Shown: piece after piece, positions 39,487-40,431 of the stretch
How positions within the stretch are numbered: the stretch's first letter is position 1
How the letters are laid out: each line of letters opens with the position of its first letter
Assembly (NCBI GenBank): GCA_029554865.1
Contig: JAKPUX010000327.1
Location: 1-40,431 of the forward strand
Origin: a bacterium
Lineage (GTDB): Bacteria; Zhuqueibacterota; Zhuqueibacteria; Residuimicrobiales; Residuimicrobiaceae
DNA length: 40,431 nt
Direction: 5' to 3'
Made by a program: the position numbers and the translations under genes
Notes under the pieces: model-generated
Database searches by the model: none
What the model was told of the DNA's origin: nothing
What the model saw: the letters and a program-made list of their open reading frames with translations, nothing else

Positions 39487-40431
39487 CTACTTGCTTTCAT
39501 CCTCCAGGCGTTTGCGCAGGTACTCGAGTTTGGTGCGGTACCATTCGTTTTCAGGGTTCTTTTTCAGCAGCATCTCGAAAACGTTGATCGCCTTGGCATA
39601 CTGGCCCTGTGCGGCGTAGATCTCGCCCAGGGTGGGGGTGACGAATTTCTCCTTGGGCTTGTCGGAAACGGGCTCCTCCTGCGCCGGGACCTCCTCTTCG
39701 GGCGCCGGGGGCTGCACCATCCGGCGGGGCGCCTCCCTCTTCTCCGGTTCGGCCTGCACGAGCGGCTCCTGCGCGGGTTCCTCTTCGGGCTCCTCTTCCC
39801 AGGGGGGCGTGAATCCCTTCTTAGCGGCGGGAGTGAGAAGGTTCTCCTTCTCCTCCTCCTCCGGCTCCAGGTCGGCCCCGCCCAGACGGTCGAGGTTGGA
39901 GAGGAAGCTGGCGAACTGCTCCTCTTCCTCCTCTTCGCTCAAGGGCTGGTCGGCCGCTTCATCGCCAAAGCCTTCTGCAGGAGGCTCGAGGCGGATGGGG
40001 GTTTCCGGCTCGGCGGGAGCTTCAAAGACGGGCTCCTCCGTCCACTCTTCATCGCCCCTGAAGGGCAGGACCGGGGCCATGCGGCGCTCACCGGGCAGGG
40101 CTTCCGGCGGGGAGAGGGGTTCCTCAAGGGAAGCCGGCGACTGATCCGGTTCAGATTCAGGTTCAGGTTCGGGCTCAGGAATAAAGTGGGCTTCAGGTTC
40201 GGGTTCCACCACGGCAGGAGGTTCCGGTTCGGGCTCAAAACGGTATTCCGGTTCGGATTCCGGGGTGAAGCGGGCCTCAGGCTTGGGGGCCGGCACAGAG
40301 GGAGGCTCCTCGTCGGGCAAAAACTCCTCAGCCTCAGGGACCGGGGGACCGAGTTCGGGTTCAGGCCGCAGGGCGGCGCGTTCGATGGTGCTGCGCTCCT
40401 CCAGTTCGCGGCGGGTCTCCTCGTCGCGGCT
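39487..40431 (-). CDS. Pro/Glu-rich protein with C-terminal TPR, 5' end outside window
   Basis: The frame is open to the window edge, so about 315 C-terminal residues are seen and the start is missing. Most of it is acidic and Pro-rich (PEPEPEPESEPDQ, EEEEEEQFAS, PWEEEPEEEPAQEP) and probably disordered. The first visible residues (SRDEETRRELEERSTIERAAL) look helical. The last 50 residues contain one TPR motif (PTLGEIYAAQGQYAKAINVF) and a charged helix ending LRKRLEDESK. A full-length protein may have more TPRs N-terminal. A scaffold role is suggested, but no partner is identified. Three related Phe-x-Pro-Glu units occur near 40143-40275. The gene precedes the glycosyltransferase by 92 bases, with a strong hairpin between. 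Confidence 0.8.
   Translation of the reverse strand, partial: SRDEETRRELEERSTIERAALRPEPELGPPVPEAEEFLPDEEPPSVPAPKPEARFTPESEPEYRFEPEPEPPAVVEPEPEAHFIPEPEPEPESEPDQSPASLEEPLSPPEALPGERRMAPVLPFRGDEEWTEEPVFEAPAEPETPIRLEPPAEGFGDEAADQPLSEEEEEEQFASFLSNLDRLGGADLEPEEEEKENLLTPAAKKGFTPPWEEEPEEEPAQEPLVQAEPEKREAPRRMVQPPAPEEEVPAQEEPVSDKPKEKFVTPTLGEIYAAQGQYAKAINVFEMLLKKNPENEWYRTKLEYLRKRLEDESK
40143..40275. repeat. Degenerate Pro-Glu coding repeat
   Basis: The minus strand encodes three similar units, ARFTPESEPE, YRFEPEPEPP and AHFIPEPEPEPESEPD, with DNA dominated by short ggttc-type motifs on the plus strand. Such tracts can change length by slippage, though all seen units are in frame. Confidence 0.6.

Noticed and set aside
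1-40431. CRISPR arrays, prophage, insertion sequences or toxin-antitoxin pairs
   Set aside because: None was found: there are no regularly spaced repeats, no transposase or integrase motifs and no small paired genes.

Overview
The window is GC-rich bacterial chromosome. It carries 29 complete protein genes, one gene cut by the right edge and one tRNA, and every one of them is on the minus strand, so transcription runs from high to low coordinates. The organism is a diderm: it has lipid A genes, BamA, OmpH, LolA and KDO transferase. A fused LpxC-FabZ protein, a PorV/PorQ-like protein and a protease with a type IX secretion (T9SS)-like C-terminal sorting domain point to the Fibrobacteres-Chlorobi-Bacteroidetes superphylum. 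The high GC and gene mix fit a KSB1/Calditrichaeota-like lineage better than a typical Bacteroidetes, but that is inference. No phage, insertion sequence, CRISPR array or antibiotic-resistance gene is visible.

Layout in transcription order. (1) 40431-38.5 kb: a TPR protein with a Pro/Glu-rich region, truncated by the window edge, then a family 2 glycosyltransferase. (2) 38.5-30.1 kb: a large secreted subtilase, coaE, comEC, rnhB and yraN, tightly packed. (3) 30.0-27.2 kb: tRNA-Thr(CGT) with a clear -10 box, a PorV/PorQ-like outer membrane protein, then panB and panC. (4) 27.1-22.8 kb: a LytR_C-domain membrane protein, waaA, mtnA and a TPR protein, with hairpin terminators after the first and the last. 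(5) 22.8-7.9 kb: a probable ten-gene envelope operon, uppS-tamB-bamA-ompH-lpxD-lpxC/fabZ-lpxA-lipM-dxr-rseP, bracketed by strong terminators at 22812-22842 and 7876-7904. (6) 7.8 kb to the left edge: gcvT, ftsK, lolA, a single-SLBB-domain protein, a Wzc-like tyrosine kinase and a UpxY-type antiterminator, probably leading into a polysaccharide locus outside the window. A nested short repeat covers bases 1-72.

How the genes fit together. Block 5 resembles the proteobacterial dxr-uppS-cdsA-rseP-bamA-skp-lpxD-fabZ-lpxA-lpxB cluster, but cdsA and lpxB are absent, tamB and a LipM-like octanoyltransferase are inserted, and fabZ is fused to lpxC. WaaA, LolA, FtsK and the Wzc/SLBB/UpxY genes extend the envelope theme. 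PanB, PanC and CoaE supply steps of CoA synthesis. PorV and the subtilase suggest T9SS-type secretion.

No wholly new system is evident. The points most worth checking are the single-SLBB/Wzc/UpxY module, BamA-TamB pairing without TamA, the hairpin array between ompH and lpxD, the hairpin just upstream of waaA, and the subtilase with a predicted FG-GAP repeat region. Twelve of 29 complete genes appear to start at GTG or TTG, so several starts were set by ribosome binding sites rather than by the longest reading frame.
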